A DNA stretch of 64,000 nt from Anas platyrhynchos (Eukaryota; Chordata; Aves; Anseriformes; Anatidae): positions 29,476,501 to 29,540,500 of the forward strand of contig NC_092593.1 of NCBI RefSeq assembly GCF_047663525.1, read 5' to 3'. Under the pieces are notes generated by a model. That model did no database searches. It saw only the letters and a program-made list of their open reading frames with translations, and had not been told where the DNA came from. The stretch's first letter is position 1; each line of letters starts with the position of its first letter. A program made the translations under genes and the position numbers. Shown here in pieces: positions 25,948 through 38,459 of the stretch.

Positions 25948-28900
25948 CACCCATTTTGGCTCCAAAATTAGGAACACAGAATCAGAAAATGCCATCTGTT
26001 ACAAACTAAAGTAACGCCCATTTTCATTAAACATTTTCAGTTTGCTATAAATTCAGCATTTGGCAGGTATGTTCGATTCTGTTTTATTTTACTTTATTTT
26101 AGTGAATCGGCTTACACCAGCAATTAAAGTGGGAAACATGACTGGCATTTCCCTCGCAGAAGCCGTATTTTTCAAGCAGCTCTGCTCCCTTGCGTGGTTG
26201 TTTCTTCATCTTTGACTTGGTGGAGACGTGTTGGAGCCTTGCTTTCCTTGGGGTCCCACCTCATCCTGCACCGAGCACCCTGTGAGCTGCATTCCTAGGG
26301 GTGGCAGAAACCTTTCTGGGGCTCGTGCTGCTGTCCCCATGCCCCAGGGACCTTCCCTGGGCTACTCAGGGTGGATAAAAGGGAGCACACGAATAGCTCG
26401 CCGCAGGATCAGGCTCGCCGTGCGTAAAGCACTGGCGTAAGCACTAATGCTTTCCAGACTCACGGCCTCAGCTAGCTGCAGCTATCCACCGAGCATCTTT
26501 TTAACCTGTTTTGACTCCTGCAGTATTGACAGAGTTGCTCCTAAAACGTGGCATTTTGAGAGGAATATTTTCTTCTAACATTTTTCCCCTCTTGCAGTGT
26601 TTAAGTGGTAAGAACAGATGTTTATTTGCAAGCCAGTGAAGAATACTGTGGTATTTTCCTGTTTTCTTTTTTTCCCCCCTCTAAGATTTTATTTTATTTT
26701 TTTGGCACAGCTATGAATTAATTAAAAAATAATAAGGGTTTCAAATGCTTAAAATTCTGCCGGTGTTGTGGTTCCCAGAGGGACCTCTCCAAATTGCAGC
26801 CCCCATGTGCTGTTACCATGACAATCTCCCATTTTCCTTTAAACTTCAGAACGCTGCATTCCATAAAATTTGCACAAAAAGTGTCTTTATTATAAGCAAA
26901 ACCTTGTCGGTCAGGTACTTAACGTCCTGAATCAATAAACATGTTGTAGGGCTGGCTTTCCCTCTGCAGAGAGAGCTGGCGGGTTTTTATAAAACATATC
27001 CATGGATGATCCCAAGGGCTGTTTTACAGTAGAAGTAGGAAAGAGGGGAGAATGTCTGTTGGAGTGAGGGAGAGGAGAGTGTATTTGTTGTCTAATTGTT
27101 GTCTCTGCAATGAGATAGATAACATATACACATCCAAACAGGCTTATATCCACATCCGTATTTATCTACACAAATGTGAAGCTTCAGAGTCACCACAGTC
27201 CCTGAGCCGTGTATTAATGTGTTATGAATCTACCTCTGCTGATAGGAGCACTTCCTATATTTAGGCACAGTTTAAATTGAGCTTTCCACATGAAATAAAT
27301 GCTTATTTTGAAGGGGTATGATTCCTATGTCATGACAAAACTCATTTGCAAAAATATCTCATCCCGTGTCCACACAGAACCAAAACTTAGTTGCGGTTTC
27401 AGCATGTTTTCTCGGATGACAAACAAGCGGGTCCGGCCGCAGGAATCACAACAATATACTGACCTGAGCACTCGGGGACTTTGACTCTGGTACTAAGCTC
27501 AGTATTTATATCTGACATATCATTTTGGATGAATTAGCAGAGTGGCAGGTGTGCTACTCCAAAGCTATATTTCATTTGACGGATGGTAACATATTTTAAA
27601 GTGTTTGATTATCTTCTAGTGAGAGATGATGTAAAGTGCAAAGTGTCGTTGTTATACTGAATGTGAAATAAAAATAAAGGGTATTCCTTTACTTTTTCCT
27701 TAGAGGAAGCAGGGAGAAGAGAGGTATTCTCCAAGACAGGCATCTTTATGTTAAAAATAACTTGTAAAGTAGAAATGTAATGACAAACTCTAGAAGTATA
27801 ACAAAACAAAATTCCTTTCCATGTCTCCCAGTAGAATATGTATTATTATTTTTTTTAACTTAATTGAGTTAATCCTTGTTTGTTTACCTTCTTGATTATA
27901 TTAACCAGCAAGGTAGTGATTAAAGGCAGGAGTGTAGCTCATGCTAATTACCCTTAAACCCTCCCCCCGAACCTGTTTCTTTTTAGTGAGAGATGATTAC
28001 AATAAACACACCTGCACTATTTTACAAGGAGGCTTGGCCCTGGCTGGGCTTTCTAAGCTGCTGGGAAAAGCCAGAACCCAACCCTACTCACAAGAGAGCT
28101 CACGCAAAGCTCTTATGTTGGATATGGGTGTATGGTGGCTGAGCAAGGAGAGAATTGGGGTGAGAGATTTATTATTTTTGGGTCCCCACACCACTGGGGA
28201 AAGCATGCTCTGCCTTTGCTACAGAGCACCAGGCAGATGAAAATCTGCAATCTGGAAAGAGAGGCTGACAGAAAGTGATTAAATGCTACAGTTAAGCTCC
28301 CCGTCTTCCTCAGTGTGGGTAAAACTGCTTATTTGTGTGTATGTGTGTGTTTGCATTAGGATCTGCTCTGGGCATGGTGATCAGCATCGACTGACTCAGA
28401 AAGAATCTGTTTTGGTGTTTGCCTGAACCAGCACAAACTGCTGGTTTATACCTGGTCAGGAGCTGCTGTCTTCTTGACTCTCATAAAACTAAGTTTTCTT
28501 GCTGTGTGCTCAGTTTAGGGTGATACACGGTGGATTTAGACAAATAAAGGCAAAAGTTAATTCAGTGCAGCAGAATGGTTGGGAGAGATAACATCTTATA
28601 TTCCTGCTGTTTAATTAAAACCAGGTTTTTATTTGCTATACCTTTTAATTAAAGAGGAACAAGATATTTGCCCTTCTAAGGCATCTGTTTGAGTTTATGA
28701 AATCTATTTTTTGTTGTTGTTGCTTTTCTTTTTAGTTTAGGATTCAAATATGCTGAACCATTCTACCACAGTTTTTACCGAAAGAAGGTTAGAGAGTTTT
28801 CTCCTCAACTCTGGAGGCAGGGAGACAGCCACAACCATGAAATTCCCTCCTGGATTTAAGCTGATCTGCTCTCAGAGCAGGAAAAAAGCTTTCCCTGCAG

Positions 28901-31900
28901 CTGTGAACTTCTGCTAGCAATAAGTAGCAAGGTAACAGAAATTAGACAAAGAAAAGGGGGGGAAAGAGTTCAAGTAACCCAAAAATCACTTCTATCACTG
29001 ATTATTCCGGGTTTTAAATTTACTTAAGTAGCTAGGGTAATGTAAAAACATATTTATTTTGCATTCATGTGCTAGTGTGAAGAACTAAAGCAAATTCCCT
29101 GAATAGTTTTTAATGTAACTTTCTATGTACTACTTATTAATTTGAAAAGATCAGTATTTATATTAATTAGGAATTTGGTCTCACTCCTTAAAATTTGTGC
29201 TAATTGCTTTCAGAAAAGAAGGCACGGGACTTTTCCTTAGGTAATGTTTAATTTTATGAGCTCTCTCAATAGGTAAGGATAACACATTTTAATATCTTCA
29301 CCTTGGTTATTTTGATTACTGCACGCTTCACTTGAACGTTCCAAGATCAAATTATTTTGTTAGGGCACAGTTCCTTCTTTATTTAAGATACCTTGAATAT
29401 TATTAATTTCTAACTTTTTTTTATCAGCAAAACTTTAAAGGATTTCCCAGCTTCTCCCACTGATTAAATTTCACAGTTTTATAGGATTGTTAAGTTACTA
29501 TTGATTTTAACATTATTAATTCAATTCACCGGGAAGATACCCATCGCGTATTACTTTCATTTTGTGAAGCAGTTCAGTTTCAGTGTTGGCTCAGAGTCGC
29601 GTGTTTTGCTGATGTTTTACCCCATCGAGAATAACTTGGCTGTTGAAGAGCTATGCTGGGATCAGTTCATGAAGATGTAAGAGTCGGTAGAAGAATATAA
29701 TGTGGAAAAGGAAAATAAAGTTATTGAAAGACCTTTTCTGGTTTTTGTTTAGTTAGAGGATTTTTCCCCCCTGGAAGCAGATCCATCATTCTGCTAGGGC
29801 AGTGTAATATTTCTAAGCCTCAAGTTTTTTGTACTGTCATTATGCTGCAGAAATCCTAGCCCTGGTGACGGAAGGAGAGTTGGATAGTGCCTGCTGGAAA
29901 CTTATTGATAGTCTGGAATTACCTTCCTGGAAGCGGTTGATTTAAGACTGTGGCATGTATTTCAATAGCTGAAGGGAAAATTGATAAGCTACTCAGCATA
30001 AGGTGTCGATCCATCAAACTCTCCTTTCTCATGGCGCAATCATCCCACTGCAGCCAGCTCAGCTTAAGCACATGCATACATTTAAGCGCACGTTTCACTA
30101 ATTTTCCTGGCCTGTTAGAATGGGATTGTGAAAATGCTGCGAACCAGCCTGCTAGGTGGGCAAAGTCTGTGCAAAGGTTCCCAGTAGCTAGGAAAGTCTG
30201 CATCGCATTTACCTTGCTGCTGCAAGCTTGTGTTGCTATATCACCCGAGGCTCTTAAATACAGTGATGACTTCTGGGTAGGTTGCTTTGCACCTCCACAT
30301 AAGGAGGAAAATACTGGATGAGGGAAATTAGTGTGGTATTCAAGTACCTGATGTGATTTAGACAGCATGAGGAGAGAAGCACTTGCAGTAGGGTGTGTGT
30401 GTGGAGCAACAAGTAAAGCAAAAACCTTGGGAATCACGGGGCTGAAATACAGGTATCTGAATAACGAGAGAATTTGATGTTTGTTGAAAACCAGGTCTCA
30501 GATTAGCTCACTGGCTGGGTCTAGTGCTATAACATCCAATAATTGTGGCTACAGTTCATATAACTTTATTGTCCTCCAGAGAACTGCGTAAATGTTAGCT
30601 TGGGAAATCTCTCCTGCACGCTCAAACAGGATGTGTATGTGCATGCATGCCTGCGTGCAGCTCAGCATAGAGGGTATTGGGATCAGGTTCCCCTCTGAGG
30701 AGCTTTGTGGCAATTTAGCAGAAGTCCCTTTTTGGAAATCACAGCTTAAATCTCGTTCCAATCTAAGAAATGTTTTTTTGATAAGCTTCATCTGTGAGTT
30801 ACTTGTTGCTGGAGCGGCTGGTGAGAGGAAACCTGTAGGGCACTGAAACACTGTGAGAACACCTCCATGAGGTAGAGACCATCAGGCTGGTGTTGTTTTG
30901 TGACTGATAGTAATTGCTGGTCTCTGTACATGAATTTTTATTACTCCCAATTCTCCTATCCTACATTTCTAAGAGATAGGGATACATGCACCCGTACTTA
31001 TGTGCACTCCAAGTAGCCCAACCTGTTGTTGCCCTTCATGTTATTTTGCTCTATTTTCACTTGTGTATAGTGAGAACTGCCTGGGCGAAAATTTTCCATA
31101 CTCGGTGTCTGCCCCAGCTTGATTACTTTTGGAAAGTCTTTCTCAGGAGATGGCTTAGCCATTAGCAAGGCTGAAAGAGGAGTCTCACTGCAGCACAGGC
31201 AGCCTCCAGGATGAGTGCAGGGTGCACAGGGAATGCCATGCTGCTTGCCAGGGGCATACAAGATCAGTGGATGCTCTGTCTGTGAGCTCTGTGTGCCAAT
31301 TCATGTCATCTTACATCCCCAGAGTGCTACACCAATATTTATCAGCACTCAGACATTGCATTATGAAGCTGAATAACGCTTCAGGCTCTTTCTCTCTGCA
31401 AGGTGTGCAAACAAGGAACTGGGAAGATGGCAGAAAGATGCATATAAATTACATCAAAAATATAAAACACATGGGATTTGGTTGAAGTGGAATACAAAGC
31501 GTAGTCTAATTGCAGAGATAAATAGCTATGCATACACTTGTCTGTCTGCGTTGTTCTGTTCCCTGCTGAGCTGGAGCAGGGATGCTCGTAGAAACCATCC
31601 TCTGCTTCTCCTGGAAACGCAAGATTTTAAGCCTGTACCACGAGAGGGCAGTGCCTGCAGCTGGATTTCCCTCTACTCGAACACCTCCCAGTGTAAGATA
31701 GCTGAGTGCTAGTGCAAAACGCAATCTGATTTTATTTCCACCTTTCCCTTGTGTGGCAAGAAGTTATCTTTGAGACTGGAACCCCTTTGGCTCTGGTGCC
31801 TCCCTCAACATATGCACATGGACTTAAGCAAACAGATAGGGTGGGAGTCATCTAAAATTAGACACAGCAATCGTAACAGCACTTTGTTCCCACAAAAGGA

Positions 31901-32027
31901 GCTGATGTGGCCTGGGACTCTTTCTGAAGGCCAGAGCTTGCTTATTACCCCTATGGCTCCAGCCTCTGCCCATCCTTGTGGCCTCCTCTGGCCCCACTCC
32001 CACAGCCCCACGTCCTCCTGAGGCTGC

Positions 32028-32048
32028 GGGGGGGGGGGGGGGGGGGGG
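32028..32048 (+). repeat. Pure G21 homopolymer
   Basis: Twenty-one consecutive G's about 240 bp from the initiator tRNA. Pure G tracts of this length are rare and prone to sequencing error. Confidence 0.9.
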
Positions 32049-32225
32049 TCTCACAGAGCAGAAGGGGAGAATCCCCTCCCTCGCCCTGCTGCCTGTGCTT
32101 GTGTGGGTGCAGTCCAAGACACCATCAGCTTTCTGGGCTGCAAGCGCGCATTGCTGGCTCACATCCAAATTTTTACCCACCAGTACTCACAAGTCCTTCT
32201 TTGCAGGGCTGCTCTCAACCAGTTT

Positions 32226-32275
32226 GTAAAATCATTTTGGTTGGAAAAGACCTCAGAGTTTATCACATGCAGAAA
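32226..32275 (-). repeat. Probable CR1 3'-end fragment beside the tRNA
   Basis: ATCATTTTGGTTGGAAAAG followed by ACCTCAGAG resembles the well-known CR1 3' tail read in antisense (AATCAT...GGTTGGAAAAGACC). It is short and diverged, so the call is moderate. Confidence 0.5.
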
Positions 32276-32287
32276 GAGAAAACATTA

Positions 32288-32359
32288 TAGCAGAGGATGG
32301 TTTCGATCCATCGACCTCTGGGTTATGGGCCCAGCACGCTTCCGCTGCGCCACTCTGCT
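32288..32359 (-). tRNA. Initiator methionine tRNA (anticodon CAT)
   Basis: Seventy-two nucleotides with the full vertebrate initiator pattern: 5' AGCAGAGTGGCGCAGCGG (contains the A box), anticodon loop CCCATAAC preceded by the three G:C pairs typical of initiators, a T arm with GGATCGAAACC instead of the elongator TTCG (B box), an A1:T72-type end (AGCAGAG pairs with CTCTGCT), and no intron. From memory it is identical to the human initiator tRNA gene. A run of four T's follows the 3' end on the minus strand (32282-32279), as expected for Pol III termination. It carries no encoded CCA. It sits beside CR1 remnants, with no other tRNA in the window. Confidence 0.95.
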
Positions 32360-32404
32360 CCTTGTATAGATTAAAACTGGGTGTTGCTCTACTGAAGATC
32401 TAAG

Positions 32405-33230
32405 ACCACGCACTTGACCTTGAACTTGATCCCTCAAGACTAGCAAGAACCCCCTGGTTGTCATCCTTTCCTTCTAGCATATCAACTGCACCACTTAGCT
32501 TGGTGCAATCGGCACACCTGCTGAGGGTGCACTCCATCCCGCTGTCTATGCCATTCTTGAAGGTATTAAATAGTATTTGGTCCCCTGAGGGACACCACTT
32601 CTTACTGGTTTCTTCTTGGGTTTTGAGACACTGGCTGTAACTGTTTGGATGCTGCCATCTAGCCAATTTCTTATCCGTCTAACAGTTCTCAAATGCATGC
32701 CTCTAGTTTTGAGACAAAAATGTTGTGGGTGACTGTATCAAAGGCCTTACAGAAGTCTAGGTGGATGAAAACAGAAGTTTTTCCCCTGTCTACTGATGCA
32801 GTCAGTCCATTTTGAAAGGCATCTAGATCGGTCAGGAATGATTTGCCCTTGGTGCAGCCATGTCAGCTGTCTAATAACCTCCCTGTCTTCCATATGCTTT
32901 GACATAACTTCCAGAAGGATCCATTCTGTGATCTTACCAGGCACTGAGGTGAAGCCAACTAGTCAGTTGATTCTGGGTCTTCCCTACCTCTCTTTTAAGA
33001 AATGGGTGTGACATTCCCTTTTCTCCCATCACTGAGGCCTTCACCTGCCTGCCATGACTTTTCAAATGTGATGATAGTGGCTTAGCAACTGCACCTGCCA
33101 ATGCTCTCAGGGCCCTGGGATGCACCTAGTTGGGTCCCATGGACTTTTGTATGTTCAGGTTCTTCAGGTGCTCTCAAAACTGATCTTCTCTTGTGATGGT
33201 AGGGACTTTATTCCCCTGGTTTCTGCCTGG
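32405..33230 (-). mobile_element. Decayed CR1 LINE, reverse-transcriptase segment
   Basis: Minus-strand reading in several frames gives typical CR1 ORF2 pieces in the correct 5' to 3' order: a KSMGP / HPRALR-LA block near 33120-33170, a block equivalent to VAKPLS...SW near 33040-33100, PGKI-E-ILLE-SKHMEDREVI near 32850-32940, then IDSG-ECTLS near 32520-32540, followed by TKLSGAVDMLEG near 32470-32510. The catalytic-box equivalent reads CADC instead of the expected FADD-type box, and there are stops and frameshifts throughout, so the copy is dead. Its 3' UTR is not contiguous with it; the tRNA gene lies between it and the nearest CR1-tail fragment. Confidence 0.88.
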
Positions 33231-34719
33231 AGGTTCAGGGACTTAGGAGATGTGGGAAGATATATTAAATTTCCTCCTGAAAGCCGCTACCATTGCCTGT
33301 TTGCCTTGATTCCTACCTGTGCAAACTGATTATCTGACTCCAAGGAATTCCTGCATGCAGACTCAAAGGTAGTGCAAACCAAGGAGCTGAATCTGTCTGG
33401 GCTGCTCTATGGCTGTGCAAAGGGAACAGGCTCCTTGCCTCCCTGCCAAAGTCTGACAAAGAAAAAAAAAACTCATTGAGCAGTTGAGCTATTTCTTCAT
33501 GCTAAGATATTTCTGCCTATTAGGACCATGAATGTCTTTGTAACAGGGCTCTTGGAAATGAAGCTTGCTACTGTGGGTCAGTGGCAAAAAAAAAAAAAAA
33601 AAAAAAAAGGAATAAACTTTCTCTTCATCCCCAGTCTGTCCTTTGAAGAAACTACCAACGTCTTCTCAAAAGAATCTGTTTCACAATGGAGATGTGATTT
33701 CTTTTGTTCTAGGGTTTCCTAGATGACAAAGAACCATGGTATATTGTTTCAGAAAGGGTGGATAGTTTAGTTCTGGAGGAAGGAAGGTGTAACAAATTAC
33801 TCTCATTTTTCTTGGCAAGAACCCAGGTGAGCTGGAAACTGGACTCTATTTCAAGCAAGAAATCCTCAAGCTGTTTATGGGCCCCCAAGCCAGTCCTTAG
33901 CGGTTGCCATATGAGGGTACCATCCTTCTGCACTTCCTGGCTTCCTTCCATAGGAGCTTTGGCCATTAAATTCCTGATGAGAGGATCCTGCTGCTTCACA
34001 GAGGACAAAGAAAATGCAGAGCTGACCTGTGCTGTGTTGAAAAAGAAGAGCAGCTGAAAAGACCAGGAAGGTGAAGCCTGATTCCCAGCCCAGGAAAATC
34101 ATTGAGAGCTGCTATGAAAGTCAATGTGATCCTCTGAGAACCTTCTGGTGGTCTGAGGAGCCTCGAGTAGGCTTCATCTTCGTAATGTCATATTAAAATC
34201 TTGAGCTGTGCTGGGTGTAACCTGCTGTGTATGGGCTGTTGTAGAATTAGGTTTTGTGTGTATGTTAAGGTCTGTATAATTTATGGGAATACTATAGTCA
34301 TTGTTTCTGGGATAAAACTTCAGGGTCTAGAAGGTGAGATGAAGAAATAATAATATTTTTTAAAACGAGGGTGAATATCGAAAATAGACACTGCTGCCAG
34401 TCAAACCTCTTGCCTGGAGACCAGAAAACTGGTCAAACTGTCATCAAGTATGACACAACTGGCAGGAAAGAAGCTGAGTGGACATGGAGCATATGACTGC
34501 ACACAGCAGTTACTCAGGATTGAGGTGGAGTGTAAATGTAGTGCACAGAAATCAGTTCCAGAAACCAGCCCAGTTCCCCCTGGGGTTTCCTGCCTTATAG
34601 TCTACTTCCAGAAGCTTAAGTTCATTCAGGAAAAGGCAGGCATATTTCAGAATAAATGTGCCCAGACATGGAACTATGGGCACAGCTGGGGCAGCCTGAG
34701 ACGGGGCCTCGCTGCCCTC
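33231..34719. other. Between CR1 pieces, nothing certain
   Basis: The CR1 copy may extend beyond 33.23 kb as unrecognisable, heavily decayed sequence. Apart from an A23 tract, no feature is supported. Confidence 0.35.
33586..33608. repeat. Poly(A) tract
   Basis: Twenty-three A's near the CR1 cluster. Confidence 0.9.
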
Positions 34720-34965
34720 TGAGTGACAAATTTCTTCCTCAAACCTGATCTAAATCTATCCTCTTTTGATTTAAAGCCATTACCCCTTGTCCTACCACTA
34801 CACTCCCTGATGAAGAGTCCCTCCTCATCTTTAATGTAGGTCCCCTTTAAATGCTGGAAGTCTGCTAAAAGGTCTCAGAGGTTTCTCTACTCTAGGCTAA
34901 ATAACCCCAAATTTCTCAGCCTGTCTTTGTAGGAAGTTGCTCCAGCCCTCTCATTTGCTTTTAAC
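34720..34965 (-). mobile_element. CR1 LINE 3'-terminal fragment
   Basis: Contains the classic antisense CR1 3' region: AAAGCCATTACCCCTTGTCC, then CTACCACTACACTCCC, later CAGCCTGTCTTTGTAGGA and TTGCTCCAGCCCTC. It is about 245 bp, 5'-truncated and non-coding. It has the same orientation as the CR1 piece at 32.4-33.2 kb but appears to be a separate insertion. Confidence 0.93.
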
Positions 34966-37450
34966 TATCTCAGATAAATGGATTTGGCTGAATCAGTGAC
35001 ATATCAGAAGCTGCTCTGATGGCATGATGTATTTCCCAGTTTAGCAGCTGCTTGCATCCATCTGATTTAACAGGACATTACCCAAGAACCATCCTTTGGC
35101 TGATGTGTCATCTCTAAAAGGCTGCCATGCTCAGGATAGCTCAGGGAGGGCAGAGAAAGTCTGTCCCCTCCAGCCAGCATAAATCAAATGTGGCTGCACT
35201 GAAGGCCATGGAGTGATGTGGGTGTCAAACCAGAGTGTGCATGAGGAGAAACAGCTTCATCAGTCTTAATGGTGGCAATAAATGTATTGACTCCTACTTA
35301 CTGGCTCAAGAGCCCAGGATTAGAGTTTTAACTCCCGAAAGGAACATTTTTATTTCTGGTTTTGACTTCAACCCAAACCCCCGTCTTTACATATCCTGCC
35401 TCGGGATTTATTGGCCACGGTTTTTCCGAGCTTAGAGTCATCATCAAATTCCAGCAGCCTGTTCCTCAAAGTCATGCCCTGTGCAAGGATTCCTTGACAG
35501 CAGCAGTGATAGGTGGGAGTGCCTCTGCAGCAGGGCATTCCTCAGAGCCTGCCAGCGTGCAGACCACAGCCCAGCTGCACTCAAACGTCTGGCACGTCCT
35601 GCAGGAGCTCAGTGGTGTTGCTGATGGAGCCGTGCTGCAGGAAGCTCCGCTGGTGTTTCTGTTGTTCTTAGTATTGCTGCTTGAGCATGGGGCATTGGGG
35701 TGGGAGTATGCATGTCAGAGGAGGGCTTCAGCTTTAGCTGACACCTAGAGCTGAAGCCTTCCTTAGCTGGAGTCCCCATGCTGAGAAAAATCATTCTGTT
35801 CCAGGGCAGTTCTTCCTACTTTGGTACTAATGCAATCTCCAGATTGGTTGTCCTTCCACAGCGAGCAGATCACAAACCTGATAAATTGCCTGATCACCTT
35901 TATAGGAGTGTGCTTTCCCAATGCTACTGTACCCACCAGCTTGCTTCAGAAGAGCCATTAACCAAGTTTTCTAGGTTGGAACAAAGAGCAAACAAGCAAA
36001 CTTTGGTTTGCACTAGGTGAGTACAGAAAATGTTTATTTGTTTCATAGCATGGTGCTATTATCTTGTAAGCACTGCGGACCTCTGAGTGGCACAGTACTA
36101 AGGAAGCAGCACAGAGAGTTCAGCCTGCGATACCATTAAAATGGGGGATATCTGGAGCCAGGGTTTTTGGAGACCCAAATTAAGCCTGGTGGTGAAGTAC
36201 CTTGCACAGTGGGTGCATTCCCATTTGGAGTCTATTCCACCTCTAGCCACAACAGTGCTAGAGAGGTGGTTACTACAACGTGCTGGCTATAATGTGTGAC
36301 CTGTGGGGTCCCCAGCAGTGCTGCCTGAAAGCATCTGGGGTGGATGAGTCTCAGGTCTCTTACAGATGGTAATCAGTAAGGATCTCAGAGAAATACACAT
36401 CCCGGTGAAGACTTGGCCTGTCTCATTTCCTTTAGATCCCAGGCAGGCTCTTGGGGATCCTCTACACAAGGACCGGGCTATCACTGACCTCTTAACCTGT
36501 GACATCGTGTCACCTTCAGAGACATTTGTGTCCCCAGAGGCTCAGCATTGCCAGAGCAGGTAAGAAGGAGGGAGAGCAGTGACCTGCTCTGGGGCCGTCA
36601 CATTTACTTTCCTAGAAAATAAATAAGAAAATAAATAAATGAACAGCCTCATGCTTCAGTATCCCTGACAGGCAACCCTAGGTTGTATTGTCTTCCTGCC
36701 CTTTTAACATGAGTACAGAGGTTAGCATTGAGGATTTGTAGGCCAGGAGGAGGGCAGTTGGGAGAGCTGAGCTCCTACACCCATCGTTTGCCCCACCAGT
36801 CTTGTATGGGGGCCCTCAAAGAGCTTTTTTTTTTTTTTTTTTTTTAGGCACCAACTACTGTAAAAATCATCCCAATGTCATAAGTGGGTGAAAAAGTAAA
36901 GAAAGTTAAAAGTTTGAGATGAAATGTTTTCTTTTTCTGAGTCGGCTGAAATATCTTGTTGCATCTGAGATTAAATTGCTCCTTTTGTTTTAATGGAAAA
37001 ATTGAGAAGGTAAAAAGGTTCTTTCCAGTTTTCCCCTCAAAGGCCTCTCTCTATATTTGCTTCTCCCCAAAACTATTAGAGTTCAGCCAGAGCAAAGACA
37101 CACTTTCTGACATAGCTTAGCAGAGATAATGGCTATATGGAGAACTAATCAGTGTGCTAAAACAAGTACATTCATTTTATCTGGATCTAGCATTTCACTT
37201 GTTAAGAAATATCAAGTAAAGTACATTAAGACTGAGTGCAGTATCAGGGTATTACAGAAGTACAGTGTACAAGATGCATGATGTACAATGGCTCTTCTTT
37301 ACTGACAAATTGATTCAGAGCCTTTGCAATGTAGGAGTGACAGGAAAAAATGTATTCAACAGATGAGCACAATGTTAGCTTTAGAGCACACTCAGGTAGT
37401 ATGAGAGAGTTATCACAGAAAATGGAGAAACAGCTATAGGCTTTTCATCA
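34966..37450. other. Intergenic, nothing recognised
   Basis: No gene or known repeat. The open frame at 35362-35748 has no domain features and no splice context. Confidence 0.45.
36825..36845. repeat. Poly(T) tract
   Basis: Twenty-one T's. Confidence 0.9.
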
Positions 37451-37454
37451 TGGT

Positions 37455-37460
37455 TTTATT
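37455..37460 (-). terminator. Candidate poly(A) signal for the Fer-type gene
   Basis: AATAAA on the minus strand about 1 kb downstream of the TAA stop. An ATTAAA variant nearer the stop, at 38146-38151, is an alternative. Neither can be chosen from sequence alone. Confidence 0.3.
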
Positions 37461-38152
37461 TTTACTAATATGAAAAGCTTAATTATTACCATGGGCTGCA
37501 GAATAAGACAGCTATTCTGTGGAAACAACTGTTTGGTAATCACTTGCCAAGTGTGAACACATTGCTTTGCCTCTCTGTTTTGTTTCAGCAGGAAAGTGGG
37601 GCACATCTTGCGTTGGAAGCATTTAGCAGAGCCTTCCCGATTGTTCTTGGAGCGACATCAGGTAGCTGGCACATCCTTAAAAAAATCACAAATCAGAAGG
37701 GAGAAGTGGTTTTGTGAAAAATGCCAAAAGCTAGCTGCTGTCTTTGTGTGATCAATCAGGATGAATTATATGTGTGAGGGGCATAGAGGAGATGGTTCCC
37801 AAGTGCTAGCAGTCATAGGCTATTTGTAGCCAAAATTGTTTGAACTCAGACGTCCCAAAGTCGTCATATAGGGAGGTAGACATGAGAAGTTTTGGAAAGA
37901 AATTCTGTCTCTCACCTCCTGGAAAGCTTGCCTTTCATGTTCTCTGTGCTCTACATCACTGACAACTTTTACACGTATTGCTCTGGACATCTTCAGCCAA
38001 ACAAAAGGCTACAGTGAATGGTGCTTAGCTTATTCTTGTGATCAGGGATGGGTTTTCCCATGCACTGGAAATGTAGTTTGGACATTGCTCTCACTCAATG
38101 GAACAGCAATCTCAAAATGTTAGTGTGATTGTAATGACACTGATTTTTAATG

Positions 38153-38200
38153 GTTGTTTTTTGTTGTTGTTGTTGTTTTGTTTGTTGTTGTTGTTGTTTT
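38153..38200. repeat. (GTT)n microsatellite
   Basis: GTT repeats with TTTT interruptions. It lies about 260-300 bp past the stop of the Fer-type gene and may therefore be in its 3' UTR, where the transcript would read (AAC)n. Confidence 0.85.
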
Positions 38201-38459
38201 TCCACTTTCAGACAAGAGTAGTACATAAGTGTGTGAGAAACCAGAAGAAAGAGAAGCAGAAGGCCCTAAACAACAACAAGTTAACACCATGAGAGTCTGG
38301 ATGCTGGACATGCAGAAAGAAAGTGATCAGTGACAGTCAATGAAGTGGTAAGTGCCATGCTTTTGCTTGCAGTACTGAGAATTTAACAGCTGGTACCCAG
38401 CAGTTGGGTCATCAGATTAGCAATACACTGCCTTCAGAGATCTCTCTTTTGGGTAGCTC

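Larger units (their letters stand above)
24080..32220. other. Intergenic, possible regulatory patches, no gene
   Basis: Patches at 26080-26240, 27270-27490 and 29000-29660 look like unique, AT-rich, possibly constrained sequence. The rest is unremarkable. Simple tracts are listed separately. Confidence 0.35.

Noticed and set aside
29919..30437. A 172-codon minus-strand open frame.
   Set aside because: No recognised domain, composition like translated non-coding DNA, and overlapped by an opposing open frame.
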